From positions 1 to 32,147 of the IMG/VR virus record IMGVR_UViG_3300006875_000082: DNA of 32,147 nt; one strand, 5' to 3'. Positions 15,531-20,943 of this stretch are shown one piece after another. Positions within the stretch are counted from its first letter, which is position 1. Each line of letters opens with the position of its first letter. The notes below the pieces were generated by a model. The model did no database searches. It had not been told where the DNA came from and saw only the letters and a program-made list of their open reading frames with translations. The stretch comes from a virus. A program made the translations under genes and the position numbers.

Positions 15531-16337
15531 ATGCCATCACGTCACTCTACGCTCCCTGCTCTACGCTGCGGCCTCAATGCGGGATTCGGAGAAACCCTCG
15601 CTCATGAGTTAGCGGGTATCGACGCACATCGGTTTACCGAAGTGCGACAGGATTTGATGCCTGTCTCAGATCCGCATGCACTACGCTCACTCATGAACGA
15701 GATGCGCGTCGGCAACATCTGCCCGCTGTGGATCATGCGCGAGAACCAAGTCGTGCTTGCGAAGCCCTGCGAACGTGTCGAGTTCTATAACGAACCCGAT
15801 CTCAATGGGTTCTCCCCCACGCAATATGCGGAAGCGTGGAATCGTGTCGCAGAGACCGCATACGAGCGAAACGTGCTGTTGTTTGCAGGCAGTATCTCAA
15901 ACCTCAATAAGTCAGCATTAGCGTGGTTGCGCACCGCATGGAAACTGATGACGCCGACGCCGCGCTATGTGAGTGTGCATCGCTATCCTGAAACCACCGG
16001 CGGCAGTCAGAAGCCACATTCGGGATTCGCGAATCGCGAACAGGAAGTCGATGCGCTGCGACAAATTGTCGGAGACGTCACAATTGCCGTCACAGAATTT
16101 GGATACCACACCGGCCCGCGTAAACGGTGGGGGTGGTGGCCGCTGCGCCCGTACACGGATGCAGAAGTCGCGCAGTATGTTCGCGAAGATTGGCAGTTCT
16201 GGTCATCGCAGAATGTCGAAAGTGCATATCTCTATCAACTCAACGATGGTGTTGATGGAGATCCTATCAATCGCTACGGTATTCGAAATCTGAACGGCGT
16301 CTGGAAACCCTCCGCCACCGCACATTACTCACGGTAA
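15531..16337 (+). CDS. Clan-A-like glycoside hydrolase (TIM barrel)
   Basis: 268 residues. 'VEFYNEPDLNGF' (Glu88) and 'IAVTEFGYHTG' (Glu189) match the acid/base after strand 4 and the nucleophile after strand 7 of clan-A (retaining) glycosidases. 'YVSVHRYPE' between them fits strand 6. There is no signal peptide or tail-fibre repeat, so it may act in the cell, be exported at lysis, or ride on the particle as a surface-sugar depolymerase. The family within clan A cannot be named. A GTG at 15525 is in frame but lies before the predicted transcription start, so ATG 15531 is preferred. The next gene is also a glycosidase, 11 bases downstream. Confidence 0.6.
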   Translation: MPSRHSTLPALRCGLNAGFGETLAHELAGIDAHRFTEVRQDLMPVSDPHALRSLMNEMRVGNICPLWIMRENQVVLAKPCERVEFYNEPDLNGFSPTQYAEAWNRVAETAYERNVLLFAGSISNLNKSALAWLRTAWKLMTPTPRYVSVHRYPETTGGSQKPHSGFANREQEVDALRQIVGDVTIAVTEFGYHTGPRKRWGWWPLRPYTDAEVAQYVREDWQFWSSQNVESAYLYQLNDGVDGDPINRYGIRNLNGVWKPSATAHYSR

Positions 16338-16348
16338 AGGAATCACAC

Positions 16349-18073
16349 ATGGCTATCGATATCACGTTCGTCACCGATGATGAGAAGATTGATCTGCAGC
16401 AAAACATCTCCTTCATGATCGAAACCGCGCAGTCGGATCGCGATTTGCGTCAACTGTCGCATCTCGACGCAGGCACATGGTATGGTCGCCGTCGGGCAGT
16501 CAATCAGCCCCATGCGGATGCGGTCACGTCGGTTCAGTATTTGTGCACCGTATGGTTTGACTTGAAACCGCATTTCTGTGACGTCCCGCCGCCGCAGCCT
16601 CTCGTAGACGTGACGGGTGATGAAATTGTGGCGCTCCATGACGTAGTGAAGCCGATCATGGATGCGCACAACCCTGACGCCTCATACGCAACGGAGTGCG
16701 TAGATATTGGATGCTCGTATGGCATCTATCGTCAGAATGGTGTCGCACCTGACGCCGCGCGTCGTGCATGTCTGGCGATTGTGTGCGGATGGTATGGCGT
16801 GCCGGTTCCTGCACCGCCTGCGCCGGCATTTGGGGGTATCGTCGGTCAACTGCGTGTGGATCATCTTACGTATCGCGACGACAACGGCTATGTGTTGCCG
16901 GTATTGTGCCACTTTGGAGAAGCGTTCAGTGCGTATGTGCGTCGACCGGATGACGTGCGGGTGGAGTTAGATCGCATTCGTGCGGCCGGTTATGACGGCA
17001 TTCGTTTTTGGGATGTGCTGGGCTACTACGATAAGAACCGCCCCGGTGACGCGAACAAGTGGAGCGCCTGGCAAGGTCGCGAAGTCACCCCGGTATCTTT
17101 TGTGGCGTTTTCGGGTGACACTAAAGCTCCAACCCCCAACTACTATGACCATCTCAAAGCGTTCTTGATCGAACTGCGGGATCGGCAGTTGGTGGCGCAT
17201 CACTCACGCGGCGACCTGAATAGCTGGAAGTGGGATCAGGTGATTGCACACTGCCGTCGTGTCGGTGAGATTCAGCGTGAAGTTGGCGCACAGGTGATCG
17301 CGCTCAATGAATCGTGCAATGAAGCCTGGCAGAATGGTGTGCCAGAACCATCCAAGCTGCGAGAGATGGGGGATGCGTTGGGAAATCATGCCCTTCGCGG
17401 AAACTCCTGTGGCGATGATGGGTATGGTGGTGAGACACCAGATGAATTGAACCGCATGAAGCGCGATGTTGCGATCATTCATGGCCATCGTAACGGTGAG
17501 TCATATAACCGCATTGGTCACATTCATGCGGTGGGCTACGAAACGCTATCTCACGCAAAAGTTCCTGCCTGGCAAGGTGAACCCGCTGGCCCGGGCGATG
17601 GCGTCAGTGTGGGTCGTGAAGAGCATCCCGAAGCACTGTGTCTCATGGCCGCGATGTCACTCGCCACGCATCAAGCATGGGTTTACATGTCCGGTCACGG
17701 CGTCTTCTGGAACGGCAGTATCAGTGAGATGATCGCGTTTCGTGAAGTCGCGAAGGTGCGTGACTATCTTCCCAAAGACATTATGGCGTGGCCGACCATC
17801 ACACACGGTGGTGATCGATGGCGCGGCACTCGCGTGTTTGTGGCAAATGGAGACGGTTCTCTTCGCTGCGATCATATCTTGACGAACGATGGCCGCTTTG
17901 TCGCCTTAGTTTACGGTGCACCAAAGTCATGGTCGATACCCGTCGAGCGGAGTTTCGACGGAGACGTCATTCATCCAGTGACGGGTGAACGGCAACCGTT
18001 GTCGCTCAACGCAGGGCAGACATGGAATGTGAATTTCGAACGTGGTCGGATCGTGATCGGAACATTGCGATAA
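16349..18073 (+). CDS. GH5-like glycoside hydrolase with N-terminal extra domain
   Basis: 574 residues. Residues about 1-150 are an unrecognised N-terminal domain, joined by a Pro/Ala-rich hinge ('PVPAPPAPAFGG' near 153-164) to a barrel-like domain. In the barrel, 'VIALNESCNEAWQ' supplies an Asn-Glu acid/base and 'VPAWQGEPAGPGDG' a candidate nucleophile Glu, as in GH5-type enzymes. The last 80 residues are beta-rich and may be an accessory domain. AAAGGAAT sits just before ATG 16349, in contrast to the leaderless first gene, and the two genes form one operon. A surface glycan substrate is likely but cannot be read from sequence; the N-terminal domain could be the particle anchor. Confidence 0.55.
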   Translation: MAIDITFVTDDEKIDLQQNISFMIETAQSDRDLRQLSHLDAGTWYGRRRAVNQPHADAVTSVQYLCTVWFDLKPHFCDVPPPQPLVDVTGDEIVALHDVVKPIMDAHNPDASYATECVDIGCSYGIYRQNGVAPDAARRACLAIVCGWYGVPVPAPPAPAFGGIVGQLRVDHLTYRDDNGYVLPVLCHFGEAFSAYVRRPDDVRVELDRIRAAGYDGIRFWDVLGYYDKNRPGDANKWSAWQGREVTPVSFVAFSGDTKAPTPNYYDHLKAFLIELRDRQLVAHHSRGDLNSWKWDQVIAHCRRVGEIQREVGAQVIALNESCNEAWQNGVPEPSKLREMGDALGNHALRGNSCGDDGYGGETPDELNRMKRDVAIIHGHRNGESYNRIGHIHAVGYETLSHAKVPAWQGEPAGPGDGVSVGREEHPEALCLMAAMSLATHQAWVYMSGHGVFWNGSISEMIAFREVAKVRDYLPKDIMAWPTITHGGDRWRGTRVFVANGDGSLRCDHILTNDGRFVALVYGAPKSWSIPVERSFDGDVIHPVTGERQPLSLNAGQTWNVNFERGRIVIGTLR

Positions 18074-18118
18074 CATCGATTCATAAAAAAATGTTATGGT
18101 GTATAAGTATTATTGTAC

Positions 18119-18147
18119 TTGACAGACACCGCGATTTCCTATATACT
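18119..18147 (+). promoter_or_regulatory. Sigma-70 promoter, TTGACA-17-TATACT
   Basis: TTGACA at 18119-18124 and TATACT at 18142-18147 with a 17-bp spacer. Start predicted at 18154. An AT-rich inverted repeat (TAACAT 18071-18076, ATGTTA 18091-18096) lies upstream, where it could be an operator or a weak terminator of the glycosidase operon. Confidence 0.7.
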
Positions 18148-18192
18148 CTTATACATCGTGGTGATCGTATTACCACGAATGGCAAAGGAACA

Positions 18193-18339
18193 ATGATGCG
18201 ACCCCAACCGATCCACAGCACCGCACCGCAACATACGAGCACACGGCTCGTCGCGGCCGGCGTGTATCTGATGGGGTGGACGACACTCACCCCATACATT
18301 GCTGAAGATAATATGCCAGCAGGGGAGTATCCATCTTAG
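18193..18339 (+). CDS. 48-residue hypothetical protein
   Basis: Short frame from ATG 18193 with AAAGGAA five to nine bases upstream. The peptide has a hydrophobic centre ('LVAAGVYLMGWTTLTPYIA') that could be one membrane segment. It is the only coding candidate in a self-contained unit of roughly 250 bases bounded by the promoter at 18119 and the terminator at 18365. Its leader has a 7-bp hairpin, TCGTGGT (18156-18162) / ACCACGA (18172-18178), that could influence translation or stability. Nothing is recognised. The transcript could also act as a small RNA. Confidence 0.45.
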   Translation: MMRPQPIHSTAPQHTSTRLVAAGVYLMGWTTLTPYIAEDNMPAGEYPS

Positions 18340-18364
18340 CGAAAATCACTTCGCGACGATAGTG

Positions 18365-18401
18365 AAACCCCTGCCGGAGTAAAATCCCGCAGGGGTTTTT
18401 T
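18365..18401 (+). terminator. Rho-independent terminator
   Basis: Stem AAACCCCTGC (18365-18374) / GCAGGGGTTT (18389-18398) with a 14-base loop, continuing into a run of six T. It separates the 48-residue gene from the tRNA array. Confidence 0.85.
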
Positions 18402-18416
18402 GTTTTCTGAGAACTG

Positions 18417-18425
18417 TGGTATACT
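18417..18425 (+). promoter_or_regulatory. Extended -10 promoter of the tRNA array
   Basis: TGG followed by TATACT (18420-18425) makes an extended -10 element right after the terminator and 27 bases before the first tRNA. The second tRNA promoter (21567-21575) has the same TGGTATA core. Confidence 0.5.
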
Positions 18426-18452
18426 TCGAAAATGCTACAGTAATGCATATAC

Positions 18453-18528
18453 GAGCTTGTAGCTCAATTGGCAGAGCAGCAGCCTCTTAAGCTGTTGGTT
18501 GAAGGTTCGACTCCTTCCGGGCTCACCA
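18453..18528 (+). tRNA. tRNA-Lys(CTT)
   Basis: Cloverleaf with acceptor GAGCTTG/CGGGCTC (two G-U pairs), anticodon loop CTCTTAA and encoded CCA. Confidence 0.9.
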
Positions 18529-18562
18529 CGTTTTTTGACAACTGCATATCATCCGAAAATGG

Positions 18563-18639
18563 CGCGGGAATGGAGCAACGGTGGCTCATCAGCCTCATAA
18601 CCTGAAAATCGGTGGGTTCAATTCCCACTCCCGCAACCA
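18563..18639 (+). tRNA. Initiator-type tRNA-fMet(CAT)
   Basis: 77 bases, anticodon CAT at 18596-18598. Acceptor CGCGGGA / TCCCGCA leaves a C1 x A72 mismatch, the main mark of bacterial initiator tRNA, and the D stem GAGC/GCTC gives the initiator-type A11-U24 pair. The three G-C pairs normal at the bottom of the initiator anticodon stem are not kept: here they read A-U, G-C and a C x C mismatch. CCA is encoded. Confidence 0.85.
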
Positions 18640-18640
18640 T

Positions 18641-18714
18641 CCGCATGTCGCTCAATGGCAGAGCAGCACGTTTACACCGTGCCTATGGGAGTTCGATTCT
18701 CTCCGTGCGGACCA
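18641..18714 (+). tRNA. tRNA-Val(TAC)
   Basis: Acceptor CCGCATG/CGTGCGG, anticodon loop TTTACAC, encoded CCA. It begins two bases after the CCA of the initiator tRNA. Confidence 0.88.
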
Positions 18715-18719
18715 GTTGT

Positions 18720-18803
18720 ACCGATGTGGCGGAAAGGCATACGCGCTAGTCTGAGATACTAGTGGGGCAACCCATAAGAGTTCGACTCTCTTCATCGGTA
18801 CCA
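18720..18803 (+). tRNA. tRNA-Leu(GAG)
   Basis: Acceptor ACCGATG/CATCGGT, stem CTAGT/ACTAG with loop CTGAGAT, long variable arm, CCA encoded. Confidence 0.88.
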
Positions 18804-18808
18804 GATAG

Positions 18809-18894
18809 GCCCGATTGGCGTAATTGGCAGCCGCGCTTGCCTTAGAAGCAAGTGTCTTATTGACGTGTAGGTTCGACTCCTACATCGGGCACCA
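18809..18894 (+). tRNA. tRNA-Leu(TAG)
   Basis: Acceptor GCCCGAT/ATCGGGC, stem CTTGC/GCAAG with loop CTTAGAA, long variable arm, CCA encoded. Confidence 0.9.
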
Positions 18895-18903
18895 GATTGT
18901 CAT

Positions 18904-18993
18904 GGAGAGTTGGCTGAGTGGCCGAAAGCAGCAGGTTGCTAACCTGTCGTGGTGTCACAACCACCACTGGTTCGAATCCAGTACTCTCCGCCA
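18904..18993 (+). tRNA. tRNA-Ser(GCT)
   Basis: 90 bases with long variable arm (GTGGTG/CACCAC region). Acceptor GGAGAGT/ACTCTCC, loop TTGCTAA, discriminator G, CCA encoded. Confidence 0.9.
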
Positions 18994-18996
18994 GTT

Positions 18997-19073
18997 GGGG
19001 TTGTAGTTTAGTTGGTGAGAACACTCGCCTGTCACGCGAGAGGTCGCGGGTTCGATCCCCGTCAACCCCGCCA
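18997..19073 (+). tRNA. tRNA-Asp(GTC)
   Basis: Acceptor GGGGTTG/CAACCCC, stem CTCGC/GCGAG with loop CTGTCAC, discriminator G, CCA encoded. Confidence 0.92.
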
Positions 19074-19078
19074 AATAT

Positions 19079-19152
19079 TGGGATGTAGTGTAATGGGAGC
19101 ACCGGAGTCTCTGAAGCTCTTTGTCTAGGTTCGAATCCTAGCATCCCAGCCA
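19079..19152 (+). tRNA. tRNA-Gln(CTG)
   Basis: Acceptor TGGGATG/CATCCCA, anticodon loop CTCTGAA, discriminator G, CCA encoded. Confidence 0.88.
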
Positions 19153-19160
19153 GATTTCAT

Positions 19161-19234
19161 TACCATGTCGTCCAATGGCAGGACAACGGACTTTGAATCC
19201 GTGAATGGTGGTTCGAGTCCACCCGTGGTAGCCA
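19161..19234 (+). tRNA. tRNA-Gln(TTG)
   Basis: Acceptor TACCATG/CGTGGTA, stem ACGGA/TCCGT with loop CTTTGAA, CCA encoded. Confidence 0.88.
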
Positions 19235-19240
19235 CGTTTT

Positions 19241-19325
19241 GCCGGGTTCGCATAGTGGCGATTGCACCGCTCTTGTAAGGCGGCGAGGAAACTCCACGTC
19301 GGTTCGAGTCCGACACCCGGCTCCA
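19241..19325 (+). tRNA. tRNA with TGT (Thr) anticodon but long variable arm
   Basis: Acceptor GCCGGGT/ACCCGGC, stem CCGCT/GGCGG with loop CTTGTAA, so the anticodon reads TGT (Thr, ACA). A 14-base variable region contains a GAG-GAAA-CTC hairpin, which is class II structure expected for Leu, Ser or Tyr, not Thr. The D arm is nearly identical to the tRNA-Tyr at 19840-19925. Discriminator T, CCA encoded. The amino acid identity is uncertain. Confidence 0.75.
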
Positions 19326-19329
19326 GTAT

Positions 19330-19405
19330 GCCATCGTAGCTCAATTGGGAGAGCAAGACTTTCGTAAAGTCGAGGTTGGAGGTTCAAGCCCTCTCGATGG
19401 CTCCA
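19330..19405 (+). tRNA. tRNA-Thr(CGT)
   Basis: Acceptor GCCATCG/CGATGGC, anticodon loop TTCGTAA, discriminator T, CCA encoded. Class I shape. Confidence 0.88.
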
Positions 19406-19408
19406 TCT

Positions 19409-19485
19409 CGGAACGTAGCTCAGTTGGTTAGAGCAATCGCTTGATAAGCGATAGGTCGCTGGTTCGACTCCAGCCGTTCCGACCA
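19409..19485 (+). tRNA. tRNA-Ile(GAT)
   Basis: Acceptor CGGAACG/CGTTCCG, stem ATCGC/GCGAT with loop TTGATAA, CCA encoded. Confidence 0.9.
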
Positions 19486-19492
19486 CACATGT

Positions 19493-19566
19493 GGGTCAGA
19501 AGTGTTATGGTAGCACAGTGGCCTCCAAAACCGCGAGCGTAGGTTCGACTCCTACCTGATCCGCCA
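19493..19566 (+). tRNA. tRNA-Trp(CCA)
   Basis: Acceptor GGGTCAG/CTGATCC, anticodon CCA in loop CTCCAAA, discriminator G as in bacterial Trp tRNA, CCA encoded. One mismatch at the top of the anticodon stem. Confidence 0.82.
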
Positions 19567-19591
19567 ATTTATTGCGAGTTATTTAATTTAC

Positions 19592-19666
19592 GGCGGTATC
19601 TTCTAATGGTTAGGAAAGTGCTCTTTCAAGGCAACAATCGGGGTTCGATTCCCCGTACCGCTACCA
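19592..19666 (+). tRNA. tRNA-Glu(TTC)
   Basis: Acceptor GGCGGTA/TACCGCT (terminal G-U), anticodon loop CTTTCAA, T arm GGGG/CCCC, CCA encoded. Outermost anticodon-stem pair is a G-A mismatch. Confidence 0.82.
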
Positions 19667-19679
19667 GTATTTTGATTAT

Positions 19680-19754
19680 GCCGCTTAGGCTTAGACAGCG
19701 AAGCACGACATTGGTAATGTCGAGAGCAGGGCGCACGTCCCTGAAGCGGCTCCA
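19680..19754 (+). tRNA. tRNA-Thr(GGT)-like with non-canonical D and T loops
   Basis: All four stems pair perfectly: GCCGCTT/AAGCGGC, GCTT/AAGC, CGACA/TGTCG and CAGGG/CCCTG. The anticodon loop TTGGTAA reads GGT (Thr, ACC); discriminator T and CCA are encoded. The D loop (AGACAGCG) lacks the GG pair, and the T loop (CGCACGT) lacks the TTC motif. GCG in the D loop could pair with CGC in the T loop, replacing the usual contacts. Confidence 0.72.
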
Positions 19755-19758
19755 TTTC

Positions 19759-19834
19759 GGGCCCGTAGCTCAGTTGGGAGAGCGCCGCCTTTGCAAGGCG
19801 GATGTCGCAGGTTCGATCCCTGTCGGGTCCACCA
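19759..19834 (+). tRNA. tRNA-Ala(TGC)
   Basis: Acceptor GGGCCCG/CGGGTCC, stem CCGCC/GGCGG with loop TTTGCAA, CCA encoded. Confidence 0.92.
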
Positions 19835-19839
19835 GTTTC

Positions 19840-19925
19840 GGCGCGTTCGCATAGCGGCAATTGCATCTGGCTGTAAACCAGACGACCCACGGTCTACGGT
19901 AGTTCGAGTCTACCACGCGCCACCA
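19840..19925 (+). tRNA. tRNA-Tyr(GTA)
   Basis: Acceptor GGCGCGT/ACGCGCC, stem TCTGG/CCAGA with loop CTGTAAA, long variable arm as in bacterial Tyr tRNA, CCA encoded. Confidence 0.92.
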
Positions 19926-19927
19926 TC

Positions 19928-20007
19928 TTTACCGACCGATACGTGTAGAGTATATCCACACGCAGTAAGTCCATCAAGGGTCGCAACCTTGGGCAACGGT
20001 CGGTAAA
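19928..20007 (+). ncRNA. Unassigned structured RNA inside the tRNA array
   Basis: An 11-bp perfect closing stem (TTTACCGACCG 19928-19938 with CGGTCGGTAAA 19997-20007) encloses two hairpins. One has CGTGT/ACACG (19942-19946/19958-19962) and the other CAAGG/CCTTG (19975-19979/19987-19991) with a 7-base loop. They are joined by a 12-base single-stranded stretch. The T-rich TCTTTTTG follows. It is not a cloverleaf: the second hairpin does not abut the closing stem, and there is no anticodon arm in place. It fills the only large gap in the array, between tRNA-Tyr and tRNA-Asn. Confidence 0.6.
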
Positions 20008-20016
20008 TCTTTTTGT

Positions 20017-20091
20017 TGGGATGTAGCTCAATGGCAGAGCGTTCGGCTGTTAACCGAATGGTTGTAGGTTCGAGTCCTACCGTCCCAGCCA
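20017..20091 (+). tRNA. tRNA-Asn(GTT)
   Basis: Acceptor TGGGATG/CGTCCCA, stem TTCGG/CCGAA with loop CTGTTAA, discriminator G, CCA encoded. Confidence 0.92.
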
Positions 20092-20101
20092 TCTCTAAAA
20101 C

Positions 20102-20175
20102 GCGGCATTGGTGTAGTGGAAGCATGGAACCTTGCCAAGGTTCAGGTATCGGATCGTTACCGATATGCCGCTCCA
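20102..20175 (+). tRNA. tRNA-Gly(GCC) with altered T loop
   Basis: Acceptor GCGGCAT/ATGCCGC, stem GAACC/GGTTC with loop TTGCCAA, CCA encoded. The T loop is ATCGTTA: positions 54 and 58 read A and T where T and A are standard, as if the reverse-Hoogsteen pair were swapped. D-loop GG and T-loop TC are kept. Confidence 0.85.
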
Positions 20176-20176
20176 C

Positions 20177-20247
20177 GCGGGTATGGTATATCGGTTGTGC
20201 CTCGGCCTTCCAAGCCGAAGAAGTCGGTTCGACCCCGACTACCCGCT
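20177..20247 (+). tRNA. tRNA-Gly(TCC)
   Basis: Acceptor GCGGGTA/TACCCGC, stem TCGGC/GCCGA with loop CTTCCAA. CCA is not encoded (TTAC follows), so the 3' end must be added. It starts two bases after the CCA of tRNA-Gly(GCC). Confidence 0.85.
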
Positions 20248-20263
20248 TACCCAATCCATTTTT

Positions 20264-20338
20264 GTGCCGTTGGCTGATTGACGAGGCGAACGCCTGCAAA
20301 GCGTTTTCAAGATGGTTTGATTCCATCACGGCACTCCA
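20264..20338 (+). tRNA. tRNA-Cys(GCA)
   Basis: Acceptor GTGCCGT/ACGGCAC, stem AACGC/GCGTT with loop CTGCAAA, CCA encoded. T loop is TTTGATT (T in place of C56). Confidence 0.85.
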
Positions 20339-20343
20339 TCTAT

Positions 20344-20419
20344 GGTGGTATAACTCGATTGGAACAGAGGGCAGACTGTGACTCTGCTGAAGCGGGTTCG
20401 ATTCCCGTATACCACCCCA
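20344..20419 (+). tRNA. tRNA-His(GTG)
   Basis: Acceptor GTGGTAT/ATACCAC with an extra G at -1 opposite C73, the identity mark of His tRNA. Stem GCAGA/TCTGC with loop CTGTGAC, CCA encoded. Confidence 0.9.
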
Positions 20420-20422
20420 TAT

Positions 20423-20499
20423 CGGAGAGTGGGCTAAAGGCTGGCCGCCTGCCTTGGGAGCAGGATATCAAGCGAGTTCGATTCTCGCCTCTCCGACCA
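20423..20499 (+). tRNA. tRNA-Pro(TGG)
   Basis: Acceptor CGGAGAG/CTCTCCG, stem CCTGC/GCAGG with loop CTTGGGA, CCA encoded. Confidence 0.9.
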
Positions 20500-20503
20500 T
20501 CTT

Positions 20504-20578
20504 GGGTCGTAAGCATTCGTGGTGATGCTCTAGACTTTTAATCTGGCGAACCGAGTTCGACTCTCGGACGACCCACCA
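20504..20578 (+). tRNA. tRNA-Lys(TTT)
   Basis: Acceptor GGGTCGT/ACGACCC, anticodon loop CTTTTAA, CCA encoded. Confidence 0.9.
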
Positions 20579-20606
20579 TTTATCTTTCGGATGATATGCA
20601 GTATAT

Positions 20607-20682
20607 GTCGGTGTGGTCTAACGGAGAAGGCACGGTGTTTCTACCACCGAAGATGTGGGTTCGACTCCTACCACCGACACCA
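20607..20682 (+). tRNA. tRNA-Arg(TCT)
   Basis: Acceptor GTCGGTG/CACCGAC, stem CGGTG/CACCG with loop TTTCTAC, CCA encoded. Confidence 0.9.
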
Positions 20683-20686
20683 GTAT

Positions 20687-20761
20687 ACCAGTGAAGCCGA
20701 TTGGCGAGGCGCGACGCCCATACCGTCGTTGTAGTGGGTTCGATTCCCTCCGCTGGTACCA
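20687..20761 (+). tRNA. tRNA with CAT anticodon (elongator Met or Ile2), C33
   Basis: Acceptor ACCAGTG/CGCTGGT, perfect stem CGACG/CGTCG with loop CCCATAC, so the anticodon is CAT and position 33 is C in place of the near-universal U. A1-U72 is paired, so it is not an initiator. Met or lysidine-modified Ile2 cannot be decided from sequence alone. CCA encoded. Confidence 0.82.
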
Positions 20762-20762
20762 C

Positions 20763-20840
20763 GGGCACCGAGCGAGTCTGGTGATTCCGCGCCTGTCTGA
20801 AGAGCAGGAGAATGTGGTTCGATTCCACAGGTGCCCACCA
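20763..20840 (+). tRNA. tRNA-Phe(GAA)
   Basis: Acceptor GGGCACC/GGTGCCC, stem CCTGT/GCAGG with loop CTGAAGA, CCA encoded. Confidence 0.9.
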
Positions 20841-20847
20841 CATGTAC

Positions 20848-20930
20848 ACCCGCGTGTCGTAATGGCAGCCGAGGTAGACTCAAAATCTACTGCTCGAAAG
20901 AGCGTACTGGTTCGATTCCAGTCGCGGGTA
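20848..20930 (+). tRNA. tRNA-Leu(CAA)
   Basis: Acceptor ACCCGCG/CGCGGGT, stem GTAGA/TCTAC with loop CTCAAAA, long variable arm (GCTC-GAAA-GAGC). CCA is not encoded (ACTA follows). The HNH gene starts 13 bases later. Confidence 0.88.
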
Positions 20931-20943
20931 CTATCTAAGTACA

